Source: Pseudomonas capeferrum
GTDB taxonomy: Bacteria; Pseudomonadota; Gammaproteobacteria; Pseudomonadales; Pseudomonadaceae
Length of the DNA: 64,000 bases
Direction of reading: 5' to 3'
Assembly: GCF_013523055.1 (NCBI RefSeq)
Contig: NZ_JAAMQM010000011.1
Coordinates: 152,553-216,552 of the forward strand
Shown piece by piece: positions 39,611 through 48,867 of this stretch. Positions within the stretch are counted from its first letter, which is position 1; each line of letters opens with the position of its first letter. A program made the translations under genes and the position numbers. Below the pieces are notes generated by a model, which was given only the letters and a program-made list of their open reading frames with translations, ran no database searches and was not told where the DNA came from.

Positions 39611-39826
39611 TGTTATACTCGGGCCTTTCCGCCCGGCTCACGCCCGGACGCTCGGCCTCGAAACAAGCATCATGATCGGCATCGACGCGCGCCATTCGCC
39701 CGTCCGCCGCCCGTCGATGCGCCGTCAAGGCCCAGCAGTACCGGACGCGGTCACATCCCACCGATGTGTATCGCGCCAGGCAAGATCATCCCATAGGGCT
39801 CAGCCCCCACTAGAACAGGATTGCCC
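39611..39826 (+). promoter_or_regulatory. Extended -10 promoter and long leader of rhlE2
   Basis: TGTTATACT (39611-39619) is an extended -10 box (TGn plus TATACT); no good -35 is seen. Transcription would start near 39626, giving a leader of about 200 nt before the rhlE2 ATG, with GC-rich complementary stretches such as CGGGC and GCCCG near its 5' end. Long leaders are common in cold-regulated DEAD-box helicase genes. Confidence 0.5.
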
Positions 39827-41722
<1,896 letters not shown>

Positions 41723-41756
41723 TCGCAGGCCGTGAACGAAAAGGCCGCCCTCTTGG

Positions 41757-41937
41757 GCTAATGCTTGTCAGTTAAAGCCAATGGGGCTGCTTCGTACCCC
41801 TTCGCGGGCAAGCCCGCTCCCACAAGAAGTGCGCAGTTTCTGAATTCAGCGCTCAACTTGTGGGAGCGGGCTTGCCCGCGAAGGGGTGCGAAGCAGCCCC
41901 AATTGCAGATTGTGGGGCTTAACTAACTGGCATTAGC
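41757..41937. repeat. Nested inverted repeat with REP doublet after rhlE2
   Basis: The inner arms 41783-41826 and 41857-41900 (44 bp, one mismatch) carry the REP core GCGGGCAAGCCCGCTCCCAC. The outer arms (GCTAATGC... at 41757-41779 and ...GCATTAGC at 41916-41937) are imperfect inverted copies. The element spans about 180 bp between the convergent rhlE2 and yceI genes and may act as a bidirectional terminator. Confidence 0.92.
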
Positions 41938-41961
41938 CCTCTTTCATTGCTGCCGGTGGAG

Positions 41962-42537
41962 TTACTGTTTCACGCCTTCAAGGCTGATATCCAGGTCCAG
42001 GGTCTGGGAAGCCGGGCCTGGGCCCTTGATGCCGAAGTCGGCCAGGTTCAGCGTGGTCGTGGCGTTGAAGCCTGCACGCTCGCCGCCCCATGGATCCTTG
42101 CCTTCACCGTTGAACACGGCCTTGAACGTCACTGGCTTGGTCACGCCGTGCAGGGTCAGGTCGCCTGTCACGTCGGCGGTCTTGGCGCCGGTGGACTTGA
42201 CGCTGGTGGAGACGAACTTGGCGTCCGGATATTTGCTTACGTCCAGGAAGTCCTTGCTGGCGATGTGCTTGTCACGCTCGGCGTGGTTGGACCACAGGCT
42301 GGCCGTCTTCAGATCCACGTTGATCTTGCTGGCCTCGGGCTTGGCGCTATCCCAGGAGAAGCTGCCATCGAAGTCCTTGAAGGTACCGTGGATGAAGCTG
42401 TAGCCCAGGTGGCTGATCTTCCAGTCGACGAACGCGTGCTGGTCTTTCTTGTCGATCTTGTAGTCCGCGGCCATGGCCTGACCGGCGGACAGCAGAGCGG
42501 TACCGAGCGCCAGAGCGGCAAAAGTCTTTTTCAACAT
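41962..42537 (-). CDS. yceI: YceI family periplasmic protein
   Basis: A 191-aa protein with a signal peptide ending AGQAMAA near residue 23, then a YceI lipocalin-like barrel: [35 protein letters not shown] near 26-60 and [16 protein letters not shown] near 118-133. Family members bind isoprenoid lipids such as octaprenyl chains. AAGGA lies six bases before the ATG. It is 34 bp downstream of the cytochrome b561 gene on the same strand, the standard yceJ-yceI operon. Confidence 0.93.
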   Translation of the reverse strand: MLKKTFAALALGTALLSAGQAMAADYKIDKKDQHAFVDWKISHLGYSFIHGTFKDFDGSFSWDSAKPEASKINVDLKTASLWSNHAERDKHIASKDFLDVSKYPDAKFVSTSVKSTGAKTADVTGDLTLHGVTKPVTFKAVFNGEGKDPWGGERAGFNATTTLNLADFGIKGPGPASQTLDLDISLEGVKQ

Positions 42538-42571
42538 CCTGAGTTCCTTCCTTTGCAATTGAGGTTGTTTA

Positions 42572-43123
42572 TCAAGCTTTGCGGCCCAGCATACGGATGA
42601 GGGTCGCGTCACGGTCTACGAAATGGTGCTTGAGAGCCGCCAGGCCGTGCAAGACGGCAAGGATCACCAGCCCCCAGGCCAGATAGAAATGGATCACGCC
42701 AGCCAGGTCTGCCTGATCGGGCAGGTTGCTGACCAGTGCCGGCACCTCGAACAGCCCGAACACCGGAATGCCCGCGCCATCGGCGGTGGAGATCAGGTAC
42801 CCGGCGATCATCACGGCGAACAGCCCGAAGTAAAGCACGGCATGGCCCAGTGTGGCGGCTATCCGCACGAATGTTCCGTGGCTGGCTGGCGCCGGAGGCG
42901 GCGGGCTCACGAAACGCCAGGCCACGCGTACGAGCATGAGCGCCAGCAGAACCAGCCCGATGCTCTTGTGCAGATCGGGCGCCTCCCTGCGCCATGGGCT
43001 GTAGTAGTCGAGACCGACCATCCACAGACCCAGGGCGAACAGCCCGAACACGGCCAGGGCCATGCCCCAGTGCAGGATTATGCTGACCAGACCATACCGT
43101 GAAGATGAATTAAGCAATTCCAT
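42572..43123 (-). CDS. yceJ: Cytochrome b561 (YceJ-like)
   Basis: A 183-aa inner-membrane dihaem cytochrome b of the b561 family with four helices. Histidines placed in the helices include ILHWGMA near residues 17-23, [20 protein letters not shown] near 52-71, [13 protein letters not shown] near 93-105, and [24 protein letters not shown] near 145-168. It likely passes electrons in the periplasmic-side membrane. It is the first gene of the yceJ-yceI operon. The roughly 280 bp upstream is AT-rich (ATCGATAG, ATATCGATAAAAACGAT) and probably contains its promoter. Confidence 0.9.
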   Translation of the reverse strand: MELLNSSSRYGLVSIILHWGMALAVFGLFALGLWMVGLDYYSPWRREAPDLHKSIGLVLLALMLVRVAWRFVSPPPPAPASHGTFVRIAATLGHAVLYFGLFAVMIAGYLISTADGAGIPVFGLFEVPALVSNLPDQADLAGVIHFYLAWGLVILAVLHGLAALKHHFVDRDATLIRMLGRKA

Positions 43124-43328
43124 GTAGGCGTGTCCCCGTGAAAGCTGTGCACAGACTACCGCGAAACCTATCGATAGAAAGCGAAAAAACCTGCTTTAAA
43201 ATATCGATAAAAACGATGATTAGTATGTCGCTGGGCCATTAAGGAAACATTAACCCTGATCATGGTAATGCTAAGAAATGGTCAAAGCTGCAGCACACCC
43301 ATTTGAACCAACTTCAGAGGTTGCCGCA

Positions 43329-43371
43329 GGAAGGCTTGCACCAACGCGTGAACGGGTCGATGCAAGCTTCC
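43329..43371 (-). terminator. Hairpin downstream of the amine oxidase-like gene
   Basis: GGAAGGCTTGCA (43329-43340) pairs with TGCAAGCTTCC (43361-43371) with one bulge, about 35 bp after the minus-strand stop at 43406. There is no T-run. Confidence 0.45.
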
Positions 43372-43405
43372 CTGGATGATGCCCGGCGGTAGAGATCAAC
43401 AGCTC

Positions 43406-45286
43406 TCAACTGGCCTTGGACTGGGTCGCTGGTTTCTTTTCAGCTGTTTTGCCCTTGACGGCAGGATGCTTGGCTTGCGGATGCTTGGCTTGCGGATGCT
43501 TGGCTGCGGCCTTGTGGTTAGTGACTGGCTTGGTGGACGAAGGTTTGACTGCGGCCGGCTTGGCCGCGGCAGGCTCTACCGCCGGCGGCGTGGTTGCTGG
43601 CGTTACAGGCGTCGGCGTCGGCGTGGGTGCAACGGCGGGCGTCCGCTCGGCTGCCCTGGCTGCGGGTTGCGCCTTGGACGACTCGCTTGCGCTACCACCA
43701 AACAGACGCGAAAAGAAGCCCGGCTTTTTCTGCTGCACTTCACCCTCGGCAGGCGCTGTCTTGACCGGCTCCGCCTTGGCAGGCACCGCTTCACGCTTGT
43801 CGGACGAACCGCCGAACAGTCGGGAGAAGAAGTTTCCCTTTTCCTTGGCTGCGACCGCGCCCGCCGCCGCGACCGCGGCGACCGGAGCGACCTTGACAGG
43901 GTCGAACGACTTGCCCTGCGCCAGCGCCTGGACCTGCTCGGCAGCCCGCTGGCCGCTGCGCAGGGCGCCCTCGAGGGTGCCGGGATAAAGCGCATCGGTA
44001 TGTTCGCCAGCGAAGGCGACGCGCTGCACCGGGCGCTCCCATAGACGCCAGTACTTGCTGATCTGCCCCGGGCCATAGGCAATGTAGGCACCGCCAGTAC
44101 CCACGTCGGCGCTGTAGCGACGGACTTCATAGCCGGTAAAGGCACCGCGGGCCTGCGGGTAGAACGCATGCAGGCGGATCAGAACCTGATCGACCATCTG
44201 CTTGTCGCCGAAGGCCTGCAGCAGTCGGGCGTTGTCACCGGAAAGGTTGATCACCACATTGGCGCCGCCCTTGAGCGCGGGCTCGATCCACAACATGCCA
44301 AGACCGGTGTTGCTGAAGATTTCCCCAGACATGCGCGCGCGGCTTTCCCATACCGGCTTCTTGAACTTGAGCATCAGCTGGTCGCGCCAGCCGTAGTTGG
44401 TTCCCTTGAGCGCGGCCAGGTGTTGGCCATCGAGCCCCGGTGTCATCTGGATCCTGGCCAGGGCACGCAGCGGCACGGCCATGACCAGGTAATCGGCCTT
44501 GTAGCCGACATTGCCGACCTTGACCGTCACACCGTCCTTGTCCTGAACGATCGCGGACACCGGCGAGCTGGTCTTGATGGTCTTCAGTTGCTTGACGAAC
44601 GCCTGGGCCAGCACCGGACTGCCGCCAGGCAGGCGCGCGGCACGCAGGTCCCGGTCGCTGACATCGCGATAGACGCGGGTCTGCTGGGCGAAATACAGCA
44701 GCGACAGACGCGACGGCTCATCGTAACGGGTACGGATCTGCTGGTTGACCAACTGACGCGCCGTGGCCGGCAACTGCAGCTTGTCGAGCCAACTGGAAAC
44801 CGTGATCTGGTCCAGCGCGAACAAGGTACTGGTGGCAGCGGGCACCAGAGGATCGTCGATCGACCGCGCCAGGTCATCGAGCGTTCTCTCGTAACGCTTG
44901 AGGGCTTCGGCGGTGGCCGGTTGCTTGAGCGCCAGATCGGCGGCGCTGAAATGCTCGCCGTCGATCAGGTAGCTCGGAGTGCGCACGAACTCGGGCGCCG
45001 GCAGCGTCTGCAGCTTGAAACGATCGAAATAGTGGTTCAGCACCGGCTGGGCCTTGCTGTTGCCCACCCATTCACTGGTGGCCAGCCCGGAACGCCCTCC
45101 CATGCCGGGCTTGGCTTCGAGAATGGTGACCTGCCAACCCTTGGCCTGCAACTCATAGGCAGCGGTGAGCCCCGCCATCCCTGCGCCCACGACGATCGCC
45201 GTGGGTAACTTGTCCTGGGCCTGCGCCGCGCCGCCGAACACACCAATCATTACCAGCGCACAAAGGCGCAGCCAAGCAGCAGCCAT
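43406..45286 (-). CDS. Exported flavin monoamine oxidase-like protein with repetitive Lys/Pro/Ala tail
   Basis: A 626-aa protein. The signal peptide ends near residue 23 (GAAQAQ); the GMC-independent FAD motif VVGAGMAGLTAAYEL follows near 32-46, with GMGGRS near 61-66 and the C-terminal FAD-contact GEHTDALYPGTLEGALRSGQRAA near 430-452. This places it in the amine oxidase / FAD-dependent family. After about residue 460 comes a 165-residue low-complexity tail with two copies of FFSRLFGG and KHPQAKHPQAKHP repeats, unlike a soluble amine oxidase. The substrate is unknown. The start at 45286 gives the signal peptide at the N-terminus; longer frames have none. It is divergent from bioA. Confidence 0.82.
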   Translation of the reverse strand: MAAAWLRLCALVMIGVFGGAAQAQDKLPTAIVVGAGMAGLTAAYELQAKGWQVTILEAKPGMGGRSGLATSEWVGNSKAQPVLNHYFDRFKLQTLPAPEFVRTPSYLIDGEHFSAADLALKQPATAEALKRYERTLDDLARSIDDPLVPAATSTLFALDQITVSSWLDKLQLPATARQLVNQQIRTRYDEPSRLSLLYFAQQTRVYRDVSDRDLRAARLPGGSPVLAQAFVKQLKTIKTSSPVSAIVQDKDGVTVKVGNVGYKADYLVMAVPLRALARIQMTPGLDGQHLAALKGTNYGWRDQLMLKFKKPVWESRARMSGEIFSNTGLGMLWIEPALKGGANVVINLSGDNARLLQAFGDKQMVDQVLIRLHAFYPQARGAFTGYEVRRYSADVGTGGAYIAYGPGQISKYWRLWERPVQRVAFAGEHTDALYPGTLEGALRSGQRAAEQVQALAQGKSFDPVKVAPVAAVAAAGAVAAKEKGNFFSRLFGGSSDKREAVPAKAEPVKTAPAEGEVQQKKPGFFSRLFGGSASESSKAQPAARAAERTPAVAPTPTPTPVTPATTPPAVEPAAAKPAAVKPSSTKPVTNHKAAAKHPQAKHPQAKHPAVKGKTAEKKPATQSKAS

Positions 45287-45476
45287 TTTCGGGAGACTCC
45301 GGATCGAGGCAGAAACTGGGGGAGAATTCCCCGCAGAAAAACTGCCGAAGAATACGCCAGGCGGGTCTAGCCCGCCAGCGCGGCGCAGGCGCTGCGTCAC
45401 GCGCGGGTTGTTCTCTGGCGGCGCATTGCATAGGCTTGCGACGCATATCCGAGCCGCCGTCGCCAGGAGAGAGACA

Positions 45477-46883
45477 ATGGGCCTCAATCAACAGTGGATG
45501 CAACGCGATCTCAAGGTCCTGTGGCACCCCTGCACCCAGATGAAAGACCACGAGCAACTTCCGCTGATTCCGATCAGGCGCGGCGAAGGCGTGTGGCTTG
45601 AAGACTTCGAAGGCAAGCGCTACCTCGATGCCGTGAGTTCCTGGTGGGTCAATGTGTTCGGCCATGCCAACCCGCGCATCAACCAGCGCATCAAGGACCA
45701 GGTCGACCAGCTCGAACACGTGATCCTGGCAGGCTTCAGCCACCAGCCGGTGATCGAGCTGTCGGAGCGCCTGGTCGCCATGACGCCGGCGGGCCTGGAT
45801 CGAGTGTTCTACGCCGACAATGGCTCGTCGTGCATCGAGGTGGCGCTGAAGATGAGCTTCCACTACTGGCTCAACAAGGGTCTGCCGGACAAGAAGCGCT
45901 TCGTCACGCTCACCAACAGCTACCACGGCGAGACCATTGCCGCCATGTCGGTGGGCGACGTGCCGCTGTTCACCGAGACCTACAAGGCATTGCTGCTGGA
46001 CACCATCAAGGTGCCGAGCCCGGATTGCTACCTGCGCCCGCAAGGCATGGACTGGGAAGAACACTCGCGCAACCTGTTCGCCGCCATGGAACAGACCCTG
46101 GCCGAACATCACGCCACCATCGCCGCGGTGATCATCGAGCCCCTGATCCAAGGCGCCGGGGGCATGCGCATGTACCACCCGATCTACCTCAAGCTGCTGC
46201 GCGAGGCTTGCGACCGGTACGGCGTGCATCTGATCCACGATGAAATCGCCGTCGGCTTCGGTCGCACCGGAACCATGTTCGCCTGTGAGCAGGCCGGCAT
46301 CCGCCCGGACTTCCTGTGCCTGTCCAAGGCGTTGACCGGCGGTTACCTGCCCCTGGCTGCCTGCCTGACCACCGACGACGTGTATCAGGCCTTCTACGAC
46401 GACTACTCGACCCTGCGCGCCTTCCTGCACTCGCACAGCTACACCGGCAATCCCCTGGCCTGCGCGGCGGCCCTGGCGACCCTGGATATCTTCGAGCAGG
46501 ACAACGTCATCGAAGCCAACAAGGCTCTCGCCCAGCGCATGGCCAGCGCGACCGCGCACCTCGCCGATCATCCGCATGTCGCCGAGGTCCGCCAGACCGG
46601 CATGGCCGTGGCCATCGAAATGGTCCGGGACAAGGCTGGCAAGGTAGCCTATCCGTGGCAGGAGCGCCGCGGCCTCAAGGTCTTCGAGCACGCCCTGACC
46701 CGCGGAGCCCTGCTGCGCCCACTGGGCAGCGTGGTGTATTTCCTGCCGCCCTATGTCATCACGCCCGAGCAGATCGACTTCCTTGCCGAAGTGGCCAGTG
46801 AAGGCATCGATATCGCCACGCGCGACAGCGTCAGCGTGGCGGTGCCAACCAACTTCCACCCCGATTTCCGCGATCCGGGCTAG
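45477..46883 (+). CDS. bioA: Adenosylmethionine-8-amino-7-oxononanoate aminotransferase
   Basis: A PLP enzyme of biotin synthesis that uses SAM as amino donor to make 7,8-diaminopelargonate. It has 468 aa with WHPCTQMKDHE near residues 16-26, VNVFGHANPRIN, NSYHGETIAAMSVG, HDEIAVGFGRTG and the PLP lysine Lys284 in LSKALTGGYLPLAA. AGGAGA lies seven bases before the ATG. Here bioA stands apart from bioBFHCD, as usual in pseudomonads. Confidence 0.95.
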   Translation: MGLNQQWMQRDLKVLWHPCTQMKDHEQLPLIPIRRGEGVWLEDFEGKRYLDAVSSWWVNVFGHANPRINQRIKDQVDQLEHVILAGFSHQPVIELSERLVAMTPAGLDRVFYADNGSSCIEVALKMSFHYWLNKGLPDKKRFVTLTNSYHGETIAAMSVGDVPLFTETYKALLLDTIKVPSPDCYLRPQGMDWEEHSRNLFAAMEQTLAEHHATIAAVIIEPLIQGAGGMRMYHPIYLKLLREACDRYGVHLIHDEIAVGFGRTGTMFACEQAGIRPDFLCLSKALTGGYLPLAACLTTDDVYQAFYDDYSTLRAFLHSHSYTGNPLACAAALATLDIFEQDNVIEANKALAQRMASATAHLADHPHVAEVRQTGMAVAIEMVRDKAGKVAYPWQERRGLKVFEHALTRGALLRPLGSVVYFLPPYVITPEQIDFLAEVASEGIDIATRDSVSVAVPTNFHPDFRDPG

Positions 46884-46903
46884 CCCGAGACTTCGCCTCG
46901 TAC

Positions 46904-46979
46904 CCTGTGGGAGCGGGTTTACCCGCGAATACAATGGTGAACCCGCTATCGTATTCGCGGGCAAACCCGCTCCCACAGG
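46904..46979. repeat. Inverted REP pair between bioA and rsmE
   Basis: Arms 46904-46932 and 46951-46979 (29 bp, one mismatch) around an 18-nt loop carry the core GAGCGGGTTTACCCGCGAAT and its inverse, an AT-richer REP variant. Confidence 0.9.
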
Positions 46980-47013
46980 TCATATGATCCCTTTTCAGCT
47001 TTTGAGCAGAACC

Positions 47014-47733
47014 ATGAGACTGTCCCGCTTCTTCATCGACGCCCCCTTGAGCCTTGGCCAGCATGACCTGCCCGAGGCCTCAGCCCATTACATCGGTCGC
47101 GTGCTGCGCATGGCGCCTGGTGATGCCGTGCAACTGTTCGACGGCAGCGGCCAGGAATTCCGAGGTCAACTGCTGGAAGTGGGCAAGAAGAATGTCCGCG
47201 TCAGCCTGGATCAGGCGCTTGCCGGCCAGCCCGAGTCCCCCCTGCATATCCATCTGGGTCAGGGTCTGTCCCGAGGCGAACGGATGGACTGGGCCATCCA
47301 GAAAGCCACCGAACTGGGCGTCGACGAGATCACCCCCATCGTCAGCGAGCGCTGCGAGGTCAGGCTCAAGGACGAACGCGCCGACAAGCGCCTGGCCCAT
47401 TGGCGCCAGGTCGCGATCAGCGCGTGCGAACAGTGCGGGCGTTCCAGCGTGCCGGTGATCCATCCTCCGATGACGCTGGTCGAGTGGTCGAATGTCGTCG
47501 ATGCCACCCTCAAACTGGTCTTGCACCCGGTGGCCGAACCTATGGTCAGCCATGCCCGGCCAGAGCACCTGGCGTTCCTGATCGGGCCGGAGGGAGGGCT
47601 GAGCGATGCGGAGGTGGAGCAGGCCAAGACTGCCGGTTTCCACGCCGCCCGGCTGGGGCCGCGCGTGTTGCGCACGGAAACCGCGCCCGTGGTTGCCCTG
47701 GCGGTCGCGCAGCAGCTCTGGGGCGACTTCTAA
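47014..47733 (+). CDS. rsmE: 16S rRNA m3U1498 methyltransferase
   Basis: A SPOUT-class methyltransferase modifying U1498 of 16S rRNA. It has 239 aa: N-terminal PUA-like domain (HYIGRVLRMAPGDAVQLFDGSG near residues 25-46) and a C-terminal trefoil knot with FLIGPEGGLSDAEVE near 188-202 and LGPRVLRTETAPVVALA near 212-228. The ATG at 47014 fits the conserved MRLSRFF start. Its stop codon overlaps the convergent hemolysin III gene by four bases. Confidence 0.95.
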   Translation: MRLSRFFIDAPLSLGQHDLPEASAHYIGRVLRMAPGDAVQLFDGSGQEFRGQLLEVGKKNVRVSLDQALAGQPESPLHIHLGQGLSRGERMDWAIQKATELGVDEITPIVSERCEVRLKDERADKRLAHWRQVAISACEQCGRSSVPVIHPPMTLVEWSNVVDATLKLVLHPVAEPMVSHARPEHLAFLIGPEGGLSDAEVEQAKTAGFHAARLGPRVLRTETAPVVALAVAQQLWGDF

Positions 47734-48347
47734 CGCACGTAGCCGAACACCGCGATGAAGTGCATCAGGCTGCCGGCGATCACGAACAGGTGCCAGATGC
47801 CGTGCCAGTGGCGGTATCGGCGATCGAAGGCAAAGAAGAGGATACCCACGGTGTAGCACACGCCACCTGCCGCCAGCCAGGCAAAGCCGGCGGTACCCAG
47901 GGTGTGCAGCAGGGGGTCAACCGCCACCAGCACGATCCATCCCATCACGGCATAGATGATGATCGACAGTACCCGCGCTTCCGAGCGCGGCTTGATCTCT
48001 TGCAGCATGCCCAGCACCGCCAACCCCCAGACGACTCCGAACAGGCTCCAGCCCCAGGGCCCGCGCAGACTGACCAGGCAGAACGGCGTATAGCTGCCGG
48101 CAATGAGCAGATAGATCGACAGGTGATCGAGCTTGCGCATGATCACCTTCGCTCGCCCGCGCGTGCTGTGGTAAAGGGTCGAAGTGGCGTAGAGCAACAA
48201 CAGGGTGAACCCATAGACGGAGAAGCTGACGATCTTCCAGGGGTCGCCCTGCAACCCTGCCGCGACGATCAGCCAGATGCCGCCGATACAGGCCAGTATC
48301 GCACCGACCAGGTGTGTCCAAGCATTGAAGCGTTCACCGTAGTACAT
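47730..48347 (-). CDS. trhA: Hemolysin III / TrhA family membrane protein
   Basis: A 205-aa protein with seven predicted membrane helices and the PAQR-type signatures: ERFNAWTHLVGAIL near residues 5-18, LYHSTRGRAKVIMRKLDHLSIYLLIAGSYTPF near 58-89, and HGIWHLFVIAGSLMHF near 182-197. The conserved Ser, His and Asp positions form the metal site of PAQR proteins. The family affects membrane fluidity; haemolytic activity should not be assumed. GAGAGG stands ten bases before the ATG. Confidence 0.9.
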   Translation of the reverse strand: MYYGERFNAWTHLVGAILACIGGIWLIVAAGLQGDPWKIVSFSVYGFTLLLLYATSTLYHSTRGRAKVIMRKLDHLSIYLLIAGSYTPFCLVSLRGPWGWSLFGVVWGLAVLGMLQEIKPRSEARVLSIIIYAVMGWIVLVAVDPLLHTLGTAGFAWLAAGGVCYTVGILFFAFDRRYRHWHGIWHLFVIAGSLMHFIAVFGYVR

Positions 48348-48393
48348 GCTAGAAATACCTCTCGAGGTCACGGCGGTTCCAATCCCAAAGGCC

Positions 48394-48867
48394 TCAGCCG
48401 GCGCGCTTCCCCAGTGCCGCCTGGCACACCAGACGCTCCAGCGCGACGAGGTCGGGCACGCGCGCCACCAGGTCTGCGACCTGTACCGCCGCCAGCTCCA
48501 GACTGGCGAGGGGCACGTCCACATAGTTGAGCTGGCTGTCGAGCCTGCACGATCGAGGAATACCTTGCAGCAGCACGGCGAGATAGCGCAGTCCAGTCTC
48601 TCCCAAGGCATTGAGAATTACGATGCGCGCGCGTTCTCCGCAGGGGGTCCTTCCCCCGCAGGCGGACTCGAAACCGATCAGGGGCAGGCTCTGCCGGCGC
48701 CAGTCCACCCAACCCAGGTGCCACGCGGGCTGATTGCTTTCGCAGGTGAACGATTGATGGCCGATCAGCTCGGCAACGGCCACATTGGGCAGCACCAAGG
48801 TGCGATCTCCCAGGGGCAGCAGCAGCCCGGTGAGACTGCTGCGCTGGCCGGCGCTGTATTCAAGCAT
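48394..48867 (-). CDS. chpC: CheW-like protein ChpC of the type IV pilus chemosensory system
   Basis: A 157-aa single CheW-type domain (LTGLLLPLGDRTLVLPNVAVAELIG near residues 10-34; PAWHLGWVDWRRQSLPLIGFES near 46-67), an adaptor between receptor and kinase. The ATG at 48867 overlaps the end of chpA by eight bases (ATGCTTGA), so translation is coupled. In P. aeruginosa chpB lies between chpA and chpC; here they touch. It is the last gene of the minus-strand cluster. Confidence 0.85.
   Translation of the reverse strand: MLEYSAGQRSSLTGLLLPLGDRTLVLPNVAVAELIGHQSFTCESNQPAWHLGWVDWRRQSLPLIGFESACGGRTPCGERARIVILNALGETGLRYLAVLLQGIPRSCRLDSQLNYVDVPLASLELAAVQVADLVARVPDLVALERLVCQAALGKRAG

Noticed and set aside
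45153..46976. 607-codon minus-strand frame over bioA
   Set aside because: Antisense shadow of bioA that also crosses the amine oxidase start and a REP.
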